A stretch of DNA of 64,000 nucleotides from contig JAFEMH010000991.1 in assembly GCA_022495995.1 (NCBI GenBank), forward strand, positions 372,001-436,000. The letters run 5' to 3'. Position 1 is the first letter of the stretch, and each line of letters starts with the position of its first letter. The DNA comes from Adenophora triphylla var. japonica. Taxonomy: Eukaryota; Streptophyta; Magnoliopsida; Asterales; Campanulaceae. The notes under the pieces are model-generated. The model was not told the DNA's origin. It saw only the letters and a list, made by a program, of their open reading frames with translations, and did no database searches. The translations under genes were made by a program, and so were the position numbers. Below are positions 11,191 to 22,657 of this stretch, piece by piece.

Positions 11191-11399
11191 TTCGAGGCTA
11201 GAGACTTTTCGCTTTGATTCCTTCTTTATATTCCCCCTCTTCATTTTTGAAAGAGGCCTCGCCATCCTTCGGGTATTGGTAAATGCGAGTGTACCGGGGA
11301 TCATTGATCGGTTCGGCTTCCGCTTCAATTTCGAAGCAATAGGCGGGGTTTTCTCTTCTCCCGGCTACGAATGGTTTAACGAGACTTTCCTTCGGGTAT

Positions 11400-12212
11400 T
11401 TCGACAAGAGAGGCTAGTGTAGCGAGCATCTGCGAACTGTTTCGATCTCTTGGCGAGGTAATGGCGATTTCTTTGAATTGAGCCACTAGTTCTTCCATGT
11501 AAGCATGATACTTACGCAAAGCCGGATCCACGGTCTTCCATTTGTTAGAGACACGATTGATGATGAGGCGGAGTCACCATACACCTCAATTCCTTGATAT
11601 TTCTTTCAAGGGCGGCTTCAACCCGGCTATGCAAGCTTCGTATTCGGCGGCGTTGTTGGTGACTTGAAGTTCGGCCTTGCTTGCTATGGGGGTGTGTTCG
11701 TCGGTAGGATCGACCGAAGCATTCCTATCCCGTTCCCCCTTTTGTTTGACGCCCCGTCGAAGAAGAGTTGCCAGTGATTTTCTCCTTCTAGAGCGAAGAT
11801 TCCATCATCGGAAAATTGAGGTTCGAGTCCTCGGGACTCATCACTTGGGAAATCGGCCGGATGTTACGCCATTATGCGTCCTTTTACGGATTTCCTTGAA
11901 ACATAAGTGATGTCATATTCGGCCAAAAAGAACGACCATTTTGCCAACCTCATGGAGATGGAAGGCTTGTCGAACGAGATATTTGATGGGGTCTATCCTT
12001 GAGACAAGATGTATCGGGTGAGGCGCATGTAGTGTTTCAACTTTCCCACTACCCGGATCAAACTGCGCAAGTCTTCTGCATGACGAGTAATTGAGTTCGC
12101 TTCCTTGGAGCTTTACGCTTACGAAATAGATGGCGTTTTCGACTTTGGAATCTTTCTTCTCTTGAGCTAGCATAGCCCCAATTGCTGTATCCGTGACAGT
12201 TAGATATAGCAA
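11400..12212 (-). pseudogene. Tat RNase H plus second (archaeal-type) RNase H, frameshifted
   Basis: The first RNase H is visible from LYLTVTDTAIGAMLAQE (about 12210-12160) through YFVSVKLQGSELNY and the HEVGKMV region (about 11945). A second nuclease-like domain follows, with ENHWQLFFDGASNKRGNG (about 11785-11733), then AAEYEACIAGL (about 11650-11620). The DGAS motif carries the first catalytic aspartate of this fold. A second RNase H after the ordinary one is a known marker of the Tat/Ogre lineage, so this pair supports the classification. Stops and frameshifts interrupt both. Confidence 0.7.
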
Positions 12213-12296
12213 GAGTGGCTTTTGCCGGATGTGGTGGGCGAGAGAATCGGGGGATTCACAAGGTATGCCTTAATCTGTTCAAAGGCAAGGCGACAT

Positions 12297-13298
12297 TCAG
12301 GGTCCATTACGTGTAGGCATTTTCTTCATCAACTTGAAGATCGGCTCGCGGATCGAGGTCGGTGATTTACAAAGCGGCTTATGTATTGCGGTCTTCCCAT
12401 GAAGGATTTCACTTACGTCGGTGTCGGGTGGCTTCATTTCAACTATCGCCTTGATTTTACGGGGATCTACTTCGATTCCCCGTTCTGTCACCATATATCC
12501 TAGCACCTTACCTCGTCTTACACCGAAGGTGCACTTGGTGGATTCGGTCTCATGCTGTGGTCTCGGAGGCGGCCGAAGAATTTTCTCAAATCAACAAAGT
12601 CTTTGGCCATCGATCCTGGAATGTATTATCATGTCGTCCACATAGACCTCAATTTCTTTGTGGATCATGTCATGGAAACGTAGCTGTAGCTGCCCTTTGG
12701 TACGTAGCCCCAAAGCATTCTTTAGTCCGAATGGCATGACCGTGTAGCGATATGTGCCCCGAGGGGTTGTGAAGGCTGTTTTGGGTTGATCTTCTTACGC
12801 CATTTTGATTTGGTTGTAGCCGTAAAACCGTCGACGAAGGATTTGACTTCATGGTTGGCCGTGGAATCTACCAAAATGTCGATGTTTGGCGGGGAAATCG
12901 TCTTTTGGGCGCTTTGTTCAAGTCTCTGAAGTCTACGCGGCCGGATCTTTCCGTTGGCCTTGGTCACCGTTACTATGTTGGAAAGCCATGTAGGGTATTC
13001 AATGACCCCTGATGAACCACATACTGAGCATCTTTTCTATCTCTTCTTTCACTTGTAGGGACCATTCGGGCTTAATTCTTCTTAGCTTCTGCTTTACTGG
13101 CTTGACTTCTGGGTCGAGCGGTATTCGGTGTTCAACTATGGAAGGATCAAGGCCTGGCATATCTTTATAGGACCATGCGAACACGTCCACGAATTCTTTT
13201 AGCAGCTCAATTAGGGCGTCCCTTTCAGTCCCTTCGAAGAAACTACCAATCTGCGTCTCTTTAGGCTCTTCCGCCGGTTCCCAATTCACACTCGTCAA
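12297..13298 (-). pseudogene. Tat reverse transcriptase, frameshifted
   Basis: The N-terminal part is open from 13298 to 12999, with VDVFAWSYKDMPGLDP and VKQKLRRIKPEW. Frameshifted blocks follow: VTKANGKIR, PPNIDILVDSTANHEV, and the polymerase core with YVDD encoded at 12644-12633. The connection region has LGYMVTERGIEVDPRKIKAI (about 12505-12445). The enzyme would copy element RNA into DNA in cytoplasmic particles. Several indels within 1 kb break the frame. Confidence 0.8.
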
Positions 13299-13333
13299 AA
13301 TCTCTTCGGCGGCTTGGGCTCGATTTTCCTCTT

Positions 13334-13759
13334 TCAGGACAACTTCTTAAAGATTTCTTTGATATATTGTTCATTTAATGTGTCTGCTTCTTCATCTAGT
13401 GAATCGTTATTAACTGTTTTTAGATTATTAGTTAATTCATCATTAGTTAAAGTGGCAATTAAGGGATACTCAGAAAGGTTCGTCATTTCATTGAGAATAA
13501 GAGGGAATACAGCATTCGCTACAGACTTGTAGTCTTCAGGCGTAAGGCCATCGGACGACTCGAGAGACTCGAACTCAACAATGAGAGACTCGGAGGACTT
13601 TACAAAGGTTGACACGAAAGGACGGGGGACCAATCCAAGCTTGGTGATCATCTCCTCTTTGGTCGCGGACGGGCTGAGAGAGTTTCCCAATTCTTTAGCG
13701 GCATCGGCGTCGGTGGCTTCACAACTCGGGAAAGGCATGGTCTCGTGCTCCCTCTTCAA
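13334..13759 (-). pseudogene. Acidic linker between protease and RT of Tat polyprotein
   Basis: An open stretch of 141 codons rich in Asp, Glu, Ser and Thr (NNDSLDEEADTLNEQ near its end). It lies directly upstream of the RT block in the element's sense and probably forms the spacer that Tat/Ogre polyproteins have at this position. No catalytic motif is visible. Confidence 0.45.
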
Positions 13760-14970
13760 GCATTGCTATCATCTCTTTGTGAATCAAAATCAACCAGTTC
13801 GGCTCTTGGAAACCGAGCATGAAGATGTAAGGATCTTCTTCCGGATATCTTGCTTCCTCCATCCCGCGAGAGGGTTCGACTCATCGTCGTCGATCGCTCA
13901 ATCCGGATGCGAGGACGTGTTGCGTCTTGGTGTGGTCGGGAACTACGGAAAAATCTCATGCCCCATGTGCGAGCGGAAAGGCTTAGTGGGTAGTTCTTCG
14001 AGGAGGACGTCCCACACACTGTTCATACATTCGAGCCGAGTCTGTCGGTGTTTGTCGACTTTTATCATGAAAACCTCCTCGCTCGGCAAGGCCGAGAATG
14101 GAGTTTGCGTGAATGTCGACAAATCTGTGCTTGGGGGACCGGGGACTTGTATGCCCGTATCATGGCGGTGTTCAGCGTTTCCTTCCGATGCGCCTCCAAG
14201 TGTTGGAAATAACAATTAAATTTGATGAATCGAACTTCTTCGGAGTCTGCTCGCTTGAGTGTGTTGACATAGTTGGCATCGCCGGATTCCAAAGGATGCT
14301 GGAGAGACTTGCCTCTTGAGGGATGTAGCCCCGGTGTTTGGCGTGGGCATTCTTGGCTATTGTTTCGGCTTCGTTCCCTATGAGGAAACCGTCACCCCGT
14401 ATGACTTCAAGGTCTCCCGCCGGTTGATGAATTTGACACATTGGTGGAGGGTGGAGGCTATGGCTTTCATGTGATGTAACCAAGTGGCGTCCCAATAGAG
14501 CCGTGAATTCGGATGGGACGTCCATTACATGGAATTTCGTTGGCACCATTTGGGTTTCAAACCGAGTTCGATTCTTGTCCCGAGAATGGGACGAGTCGAA
14601 CCGTCGTAGGCCTTGACAAACCGAGTAGATGGGATCATACGCCTTTCATTTATGCGGAGGGCCCTCATCATGCCGAGGGAAGGACGTTTACCGATGATCC
14701 ATTGTCCACTAATACCCTGTGGAGTGATATGGTGTTGAGCCGAATAGTGATGTACAAAGCTTCATTGTGTTGGGAGACCTCTGCTTGGCAAATCTTCATC
14801 GCATAAGGTGATCATACTCCCATATAGGTGAGGATCATAGATTTGGTCCTTGTCTCGGGATAGAGAGTCATTTAAACCGGCCACTTCGTGCCTTTTTCTT
14901 GCGAGGTAGAGCCTTTGCCGAAGCCTCCGGGGTTATACTTGAGGCCTTTTGTGGCGGTTGCCATCTCCGG
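13760..14970 (-). pseudogene. Tat protease region, frameshifted
   Basis: The minus strand shows VKAYDGSTRPILGT (about 14625-14580), then KFHVMDVPSEFTALLGRH (about 14540-14490), and a following STLHQ-like segment. This matches the distal half of Ty3/gypsy aspartic proteases and the 'F.VMD.P..Y..LLGR.W' block after the active site. The catalytic D-S/T-G triad is not clearly visible in the decayed sequence upstream. Further blocks to 13760 are Ser/Arg-rich and not recognised. The region is broken into short frames. Confidence 0.5.
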
Positions 14971-16700
14971 TCAACATGTTGATTGAGTGGGAGCGCCAAA
15001 CCGGCGTTGGTCTTTCTTTGTCGGTGTGCACTCTGAGCCGGTCAAACCGACTCGGCCGTTGCCCCGGGGATAGATTATGCGGTAGAGTTACCCAGTCCAC
15101 GTATTCAGGCGTCCGAAAGTCTCAATTCTGTCGTTGGCAAGGCTTTTCTGTTCTTTTACCCCCGTTTGCTTTGGGGAAGACCGACCGGAGTAGAGTACAT
15201 AATAATCAAATCCCCAGATGGCTCCCCGAGCGTTCCCACACCGTTATCACCGGCCTCGAATCTCTCCTTCAATTTTTGGCCGGGAGGAAATTTTCTTTTT
15301 CTTAGGAGGGCGGTCCTCGTGTATCCGATCACGATAATCCCTTTCAAGGCAATCGGGACAGTCACAAATATCCCACCAAATGTGTTCTACTGGTGGCGGA
15401 TTTGGGACCTCGGGTTGAGCAAGGTCTTGGGAATGACTTTGGGTGGAACTGGTCCTGGGGGATCTGCTGTGGTTCATCTCGGTAGCGGGTGATTGGACTC
15501 CATTGGATAATGAGAGATATTGAGGTCCGGAACGGGCATATGTTTGTCCTTCAGGGTAGCCCCGGTCGGTTGGGATATTGTCAAGGTCCCGAAGTGGCGT
15601 GTGGCCTCTTCAATCCAGCTGCCGTCCTGCTCGCGTTCTTCCAGGGCTTTGATGGCTGACCATATTTCTTCAACCTGTTCCCCGATTTTCATCACTCAGC
15701 CGATACTTGCGGGATCATCACTTAGAGAGGAGGGACAACCGACGGTATGCAGAACTCTTTCGTCCCCGATCGCTGTTTGGGGGCCAGGTTGCCCTGTAAG
15801 TCGACTGGGCAGGGTCCCGGCGGTGGAAACATAGGAATCTTGGGGTAGCATCTCGATGTATCTCGGGACGATTAAGAAGAGGAGGAGAACCCTCTTCCTT
15901 CTTTGCGGTAAAAGTGCCATCGGAATTGAGGCTCCGATAGTCAAACCATGACTTGCGACAACCCTGTAAGGTCGCTAATTTGAGCCTCATGTCGAAGTCT
16001 CATCTGTTCTACCAACTGGATCCAATGCGGTCCGTCCGAGGGATTTTGGAGGACGGAGCAACGTGGTCCCCATCATTTCCGGGCCGATGCAGACATTCGA
16101 AACCCGAGTCGGAACAAACGGCGAAGAGGCGATGCGCTTGACTCTTCCCAACTAATCAAACGATGACCCGGTGCCCGAAACCAAGCTTTGTGCGGAGCTG
16201 AGGGAAAGGACACGAAAGGTTCGATGTCCGGGAATGGAAGGAGGGTAGGTGTTTGGGCTTTTGGCTCATGCAACATGCGATTATTTGTTCACGTTTACTT
16301 AAAACATGTTTTATTAACCTAATCGGTTGGAAAAGATTGCTCTTCTTTTCGCAAACTACTCTGGATCCTGGATCGGTGGGCCCCGTCACTACGTCTATAA
16401 GCCCCTCGTATTCCACCCGTATTTCGACCTCCCGGGGTGGACGGCCCAAGCGAGGTCCTATAGGGCAAGCGGGTCCCACCGACCGAAAGAAAACGATCCT
16501 AAGAGTCGGCGGGTAATCGAGTCTTAACGAGCATTCGATGTAAATTACGGACAAAGCCGACGTCGAAAGTCAAGATCATGTCCGAGGGCTCGACGAAAAG
16601 TCGGCATGATTTGGACCGATAAGCGTCCACAATTGATCTTGACTTGTCGTCGCTAGGGCCGTAATTAGGCATGGAATAATCATTAATCCTTGATGACTCA
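14971..16700 (-). pseudogene. Tat gag region, heavily decayed
   Basis: Short frames in the place of gag: IGEQVEEIWSAIKALEERE (about 15690-15630, a likely coiled coil), VEHIWWDICDCPDCLERDYRD (about 15390-15330), a basic KKKKISSRPK stretch (about 15300), and a basic KRKFPPGQKLKERF (about 15310-15260). None gives a clear gag or zinc-knuckle match, so the call depends on position between primer site and protease. Confidence 0.35.
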
Positions 16701-17550
16701 AATGTCACATGCGGGAGTCAGTGTATAATTTGTGCCACCCAGCCGAAGTCAAGGCGCCGGTCAATATCTTGGTCAAAGTCTGCGGCGGAAAACCGGCGAA
16801 CTTCGACCGATTAGGGTCCCCGAAGACATTGAGTCGGTATGCCGACAAAGGCTTCGAAAGGAAAGGTCTATACACGACAGGGGCATGACACGTACCCGGA
16901 CTAAAAACCAACCTGGGTCTCGGACAAAGTGTGTCACGGACAAGTGCATGGTCGACACGAGGCTCCATGGGATGTTTGGGTAGTCCTGTGCTCATCCGAG
17001 AGGCGTAATAAGACCAAACGGACCGCGACAAGGATTTCCCCGGGTTAGGGACGTAGTGTGCGGTGTACGGTCACGTGCGCGTAGTGTGCAAGCGCCTATC
17101 TTCTTTTTACGAGTAAAATAGAAATTTTTTTATGTGTCTTAAAAATATGATGCATGATTTTTTTTTTTTGAAAATTTTCTTTTTTTTGAAAATCCTTTTT
17201 TTTGAATTTTTTTGAAATTTAATGAACACATAAGCACACAAGCACAAGAATTCCGACAGTTAGGGACATTATTCCGACAGTCAAAATTTTGACTTTCTCC
17301 GAGGCGGCCAAAACAACACGAAAACTGTGCAAAAATCAACACACACACACACAAATGATTTTCAAATCCGGGACGGAAGCTTGACCCTCAAAAGCTTTTT
17401 TCTTTTTTTTTTTAAAACGGTGATACCGGTACGTGGGATTGTTAGACCACAATTTATCCCCGACTCGTGTTAGGAGGCGATAACAGGAAGTTTAATGGTT
17501 TCCACCAATATACCAAATATCATTTTTTTTTTTTTTAGAAAAAGCTTAAT
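16701..17550 (-). other. Leader region of Tat element between primer site and gag
   Basis: About 850 bp following the 5' LTR in element sense. Poly-T/poly-A runs (17159-17215, 17401-17412), a CA repeat (17340-17353) and only short ORFs. Ogre elements can have an extra ORF here. I see no recognisable product. Confidence 0.4.
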
Positions 17551-17569
17551 GTCCCCAGCGGAGTCGCCA
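17551..17569 (-). other. Primer binding site, tRNA-Arg type
   Basis: The minus strand reads TGGCGACTCCGCTGGGGAC, complementary to a tRNA 3' end with CCA. It sits one base from the end of the 5' LTR at 17571. This primer class is the one reported for Tat/Ogre elements. Confidence 0.8.
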
Positions 17570-17570
17570 C

Positions 17571-19328
17571 TGTGATGATGTGTCGCCATTTCGCGGGAAA
17601 AAATTCGATTTTTCGCGTTTCTTTGAAAAAAACCAAATAAAACCCGGGAAAAAGAACGGAGTCGCCACGCCATTTTTGTTTTAAGGGCCAAAACTTTGAA
17701 AAATGCCCGAGATCAGAAATTTGGGTTCGGAGGTCATGTTACACGCCGGGAAGGACGTTAGTGTGCACTGAATGCCTCGTAAAACGAGTCTTCCAAGCTG
17801 AAAATCATTTGTGTGTGTGTGTGTGTGTGTGTTTTGGCCAAAATAATTTGAAAATCAGAAAAGTAAAAATTGAGATATCTTTTTAAGACTTTAAACTGAT
17901 CCCATGATTTTTTGGAAGATTTTTGGATTGAGATTTGGTACTCAAAAGACCTTTTGAAGTTGAGAGCCACTTCTGCCAGAATGAAAAAGGCAGTGGACCT
18001 TTGATTTTGAAATGGATTCAAGGGTCTTAAAACTTCATAATATGGATAAACTCAGAGAATGAAAGTTGTTCCAGACACCTTATATAAGATTTTTGCGAAG
18101 GAATTTTCCATTTTGGAGAAGATTTGAGGGGTCAAAACCTTCGGGAAACCTCAGATATGAGATCTGGATTCCCAGAAGCTGATGAACTAGCCTCTGAAAG
18201 AAAATTTGAAAAGAGGAGTTTTACTCACCCAAAAAATAAAGTAAAAATATGTCTGGAAAGATATGGATGTTGGATACAAAAAGTGCTTTGTAGTCAACAC
18301 CAAATTCCAAGTTTATCTATGTCCAAAAATTAAGACAATGGACTGGGATCTTGGAAAATTGCTACTGGACAGCAACTTCTCAAGAAAGAAAATATGATTA
18401 AAAGGGGGGTTTTGCATCCATGCTTGTCCCCATTTCCCTAGGTTTTGGTTAGTGATCACTTGACATTTTAGTGGTGAATCAACTATACCAAACCATCCTT
18501 GGGGTACATTAGGACTAAGCACTTCATTTGCTTGGGAAGGGGAATTTTATCCTTTGAAAATGAGATTTGATGCTTGAAAATGGTTTTTAGGGTTTTGAAA
18601 ATGCATTTTCAAGAAAACAAGAACACATTAAAGAGAATGTTGATCCTTGTAGAAGATCATCCATGGAGATGGACTTCCATGGTGATCTTCTTGGATCTTA
18701 AGACAAGAAGAAGAATGAACTACATTTTGTAGTTTGAAGATGCATGCATGGATGAGAGATTTAGGGTAAGAAGAGGGAGGTTATACCTATCTTCCTTGTA
18801 TTTTGAGGCTTTGGATTGAATATATGAGTGTTTGAGGCTTGAATGTGTTTAGGGTTTGAATTTGAGAGTGAGTGTGAGTTGGGAAAGATTCAAGAGAAAA
18901 TGGTGACAATTCAAGTGAATTCTCACTGTTTTCTCTCTATATTTCGCCAGAGGTTCAGTGCAAATTGTGTTGTTGCTCCCTATTTTTGTGACTGGAGGGC
19001 TCAATTTATAGCCCTCTGAATTTTACAAAGATGTCCGCGCGGATGGGATTGGTGGCGTGCACTGTTCATTAAATGCAGCTCCAGGCTTTGGACACAAGGA
19101 ATAAAATTCAAAAATATCAGCAGAAAATGTTTTTCAACTTGCTGTTTCGGGATTTTCTTAATTCTTTTGCTTTTTAAGATTCCTTTGAAGGTTTATCTTT
19201 AAATAACAATGCCCATTTTGCCCTCACTTTGTTAGAAATGTTAGGATTGTTAGGAATTGTTAGAAATGTTATAACTTTCGTTAATTTTCTAACGAAAATT
19301 CTAACAAGCTCAAATTGGAGCACTTACA
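17571..19328 (-). repeat. 5' LTR of Tat element
   Basis: 1758 bp, homologous to 651-2387. On the minus strand it starts TGTAAGTGCTCC at 19328 and ends CATCACA at 17571. It has a (TG)n tract near 17812-17832 and the promoter module TCCGCGCGGA (19034-19043) with TATAAATT (19020-19013). It differs from the 3' LTR by many substitutions and indels and by a different sequence at its gag-side end. Confidence 0.85.
19013..19043 (-). promoter_or_regulatory. 5' LTR promoter module: TCCGCGCGGA + TATA
   Basis: The palindrome is at 19034-19043. A TATAAATT box lies about 13 bp downstream on the minus strand. Both are conserved in the partner LTR although the sequence between them has diverged. Confidence 0.6.
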
Positions 19329-19970
19329 ACACCTTTCAATCATGTCCGAAAAAATGGAGGTCATACACCTTTGAAATGTCGCAGGTGCATTGCAAAGCCC
19401 GAAGGGCATCCTCCTAAATGCGTATGTACCGAATGGACATGTGAAGGTGGTTTTGGACTGATCTTCAGGGGCTATGGCAATTTGATTATACCCCGAAAAG
19501 CCATCAAGAAAACAATAGTAAGAGTGACCGGCCAATCTTTCTAACATCTGATCAATAAAAGGTAAAGGAAAGTGATCTTTCTTGGTCGCAGCATTTAGTT
19601 TTCTCAAGTCAATACACATCCTAAGACCGGTCACTTCTCTCATGGGCACATCCTCACCTTTTTCGTTCTGAACTACAGTGATGCCCGATCTTTTTGGTAC
19701 CACTTGTACCGGGCTTACACACTCACTCTCAGCCACTGGGTAAATAATACCCGCATCTAGCAATTTCAGGACCTCTTTTCTCACGGCTTCCTCCATGTGA
19801 GGATTCAGTCTCCGTTGTCTCTCCCTAGTCGGTTTAGCATCATCCAAGAGATGGATTATGTGCATGCACATTATGGGACTAATTCCCTTAATGTCTTTCA
19901 ATGTCCACCCAATGGCCTCTTTATATTCACACAAAACAGCAATCAATTGGGCCTCTTGGTCAGTGGACAA
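19281..19970 (-). pseudogene. Athila reverse transcriptase, 3'-truncated by Tat LTR
   Basis: Reads from STDQEAQLIAVLCEYKEAIG through RRLNPHMEEAVRKEV, then VQVVPKRSG, RMCIDLRKLNAATKKDHFPL and FLDGFSGYNQI, up to FRRMPFGLCNAPATFQRCM and SIFSDMIER. Athila sequence ends at 19329; the last codons of this frame come from the Tat LTR. The YVDD catalytic block, RNase H and integrase are missing. A one-base slip in a G run near 20010 separates it from the protease frame upstream. Confidence 0.85.
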
Positions 19971-21279
19971 ATCCGATGCAATTATGACAGGTAAAGTCTC
20001 CCCCTCCTAAAAATGCATATTTTAAATTTGACGGGAGAACTTTCAACTCAAGGACTGGGGGAATCACAATAGAAGGCGCCAACTTCTCATTGAAGTGGCC
20101 TAGGGGGTGAAACGGGCCATCACTAGGATGGTGCTCGTCGGCCTTATCCACAGCCATCAGTTGAGCGTCCGCATTATCCCTAGCTTTCTCACCGCCCATT
20201 GAAATCAATGACTCTAACTCCTCACAATCCCTTTCATGCCATGCAATCTCACGCACACAATCATCAACCTCATCAAACTCATCAACAAACATGCAAGACT
20301 CATCATGACCTACCGCATTTTTCATTACCTCAAAAACATTTATTTCAATTTTTTCACTTGCGACAGTCATGGAGAGAGTGCCACTAGCAACATTAATTAC
20401 GGTCTTGGTTGTTGCCATGAATGGTCTCCCAAGCAAAATGGGTGAATCACGGCGACTACCCTCACCGCGAGGCATCTCTAGGACCACAAAATCCACAGGA
20501 ATGATCAATGACCCAACTTGAACTAAAACATCCTCTACGATGCCCAATGGTCTTTTTATGGACCGATCAGCGAGTTGTAGGGCCATCATAGTGGGTTTTA
20601 GCTCGGGCAAACCCAACTCAAGATACATGTAATAGGGCAACAAATTAATGCTTGCCCCGAGATCAAGCATAGCTCTCACCGTGTGAGAATCCCCCAAAGT
20701 AATGGAAATTAGAAAACTCCCGGGGTCTTTCATCTTCGGTGGAAGACTATGTTTTACTACAGCGCTCGCATTCTCACCCAAAAACAATTTCTCATCTTTC
20801 CCATACTGAATTTTCTTGGAATTAAGTTCCTTGAAGAATTTGGCATACGCAGGAACATTCTTGATCACATTTAACAAAGGCAATTTTATGTTAACTTTTG
20901 AAAACATGTCAATCAATTCTTTCATTTGGTGATCAAGCTTGTTCCTCAAGAATCTGCCCGGGAAGGGAACAGGGGGCACATATGGCTTGGGATTGGACTT
21001 TTCTACATTCACATTTTGTCCCAATCCATTAGTACCCTCATCTTTAGACACAACATCCTCAACAACAACATTTTCCACAACAGGGGGTTCCACAACAGGG
21101 GAGTCAACAAGAGGGGGGGTAGGAGGAGAAGAAGGAGAAGCTACCTGATTGTCTACCTGTTTGCCACCACGTAAGGTGAAGATGGCCTTGGCTTGCTCCC
21201 TTTGGCTAGGGAACATACCCGGTTGTCGTCCCTGTAATGCCTCCGCCAATTGACCCATTTGGGTCTCCAACTTTTTCAT
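19960..21279 (-). pseudogene. Athila gag C-terminus and protease
   Basis: 439 open codons. The N-terminal part (MKKLETQMGQLAEALQ and FTLRGGKQV) is the gag end. A Pro/Val-rich linker follows. The protease has DLGASINLLPYYMYLELGL near residues 207-225, where Leu replaces the usual Ser/Thr of the D-S/T-G triad, as seen in many Athila-type sequences. LQLADRSIKRPLGIVEDV and ILLGRPFMATTKTVI (the second signature) follow. Downstream is an acidic segment. Frameshifts on both sides separate it from gag and RT. Confidence 0.8.
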
Positions 21280-22596
21280 TGCAGCAGCTTGATTGTTGTT
21301 TGCTTCCGCCGTTCCGCCTTGCTTGGAGTTGCTCCGCTCTCATCCGATCCATTGCCTCTTCCCAAGGCTCTTTCTTCCTTTCATAAGGCCCCTGCGGTGG
21401 TGGTTGGGGATGGAGAGGTTTATTCGGCTGTTGATTACCTCCCCAAGAAAAATTAGGGTGCTTCCCCATCCAGGATTGTATGTCGCGAAAATGGATTGTT
21501 CTGCGGGAACCTCGCATATATCCTTGCATTGCCCGTACTGCTCATGATTATACAAATGGGGACTAGTGGTGGGGTAAACTTCATAAGAATGGGTGTTAGA
21601 TCCACAAGTTACACAACTATCATGCATGGCATTACCAACAGATGACACATTGGAAGCAAAATTGGAAGTATTATTCATGGCCAATGTGTCAAATCTTTGA
21701 TTCAAGAGTGCAATTTGTTTAGCAAGGTCATCATTCATTCCTACTCCATTCACACCATTGGTTTTACCCCTTGACCCTTTTTGTTGCGAATTAGATGATA
21801 ATCTCTCAAAAAGATCTTGGGTCTCTTCCGCAGTTTTGGCTCCTAAAGAGCCTCCGGCTGCATTATCAACCATAGCCTGATCGGCTTGTGTCAACCCCCC
21901 ATAGAAAGTTTGATGCAATAGAGGCAAAGGAAAATTATGATGGGGACATTGCACCAAAAGCATCTTAAATCTGTCCCATGCTTCATGAAATGCCTCAAAT
22001 GAGTCTTGTGTGAACCCAATGATTTTCTGTCTAAAGGTGGCTAACGTGGCATGTGGGAAGTATTTTCTCAAAAATTTATCATGCAATTCATCCCAAGTAT
22101 TAATGCTCCTAGGTGGGAGCAACATGAGCCACTGCTTAGCATTATCCCTCAAAGCAAAGGGAAAGCATTTTAGTCTTAAGTGCTCATCAGTCACACCGTC
22201 TCTCAATGGGAAACTAGACACAATCATCATATACTCCCTTAAAAAATTCAAAGAATCTTCAGAGGCAAGGCCATGAAATTGAGGGATCATGTTAAACAAA
22301 TGGCCTTTTACCTCATAACTTTTTGTTGCCTCATTCAATACAATGCATGACACAGATGTGTCCACCCGCGGCCTAGAGAAGGCATCCATGGTGGGCGCTT
22401 GCAAAGCCATATCAATTTCAAGTTCTTCTCCCTCGGTGGAAGAAGTTTCTAATTCACTCAAAGTTACTTCTGTCTCGGTGACAGAAGTTTCCGAATCAGT
22501 CTCGCTTACTTGAGTAGAAGGAATGCCTCTCTCAATTCTGTCTATATCGTCGTTCAAAGGAACCAAATTAGGATCCAATGACCGGCGACCAAACAT
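21206..22596 (-). pseudogene. Athila gag
   Basis: An open frame starts at ATG 22596 (MFGRRSLDPNLVPLNDDIDR). It contains the retrotransposon gag signature NAKQWLMLLPPRSINTWDEL, then KFLRKYFPHATLATFRQKI, and QCPHHNFPLPLLHQTFYGGL. A CVTCGSNTH segment stands where a zinc knuckle would be. The frame shifts near 21470, after which QQPNKPLHPQPPPQG continues in another frame to about 21290, then returns. Gag forms the particle that packages element RNA. Confidence 0.8.
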
Positions 22597-22633
22597 GCAC
22601 CGATTAAATAAACTTGTTAAAAATCACAACAAG

Positions 22634-22651
22634 TCCCCGGCAACGACGCCA
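22634..22651 (-). other. Athila primer binding site, tRNA-Asp type
   Basis: The minus strand reads TGGCGTCGTTGCCGGGGA, one base from the usual Athila sequence TGGCGCCGTTGCCGGGGA. The short stretch AGTTTT between it and the LTR end is also typical of Athila. Confidence 0.85.
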
Positions 22652-22657
22652 AAAACT

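Larger units (their letters stand above)
651..19328 (-). mobile_element. Tat/Ogre-lineage Ty3/gypsy retrotransposon, degenerate
   Basis: Two homologous direct repeats (651-2387 and 17571-19328) bracket an internal region read on the minus strand. Order in element sense: 5' LTR, primer site matching the 3' end of tRNA-Arg, gag region, protease, RT, RNase H, a second RNase H-like domain, integrase, then a long 3' region with opposite-strand ORFs and tandem repeats, a purine tract, and the 3' LTR. The second RNase H, the tRNA-Arg primer and a repeat-rich 3' region are known hallmarks of the Tat/Ogre lineage. LTRs differ by many substitutions and indels and every coding domain is frameshifted, so the copy is old and inactive. 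Flanking 5-mers are ATTCC (left) and ACACC (right), so no clean target duplication exists. Confidence 0.9.
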
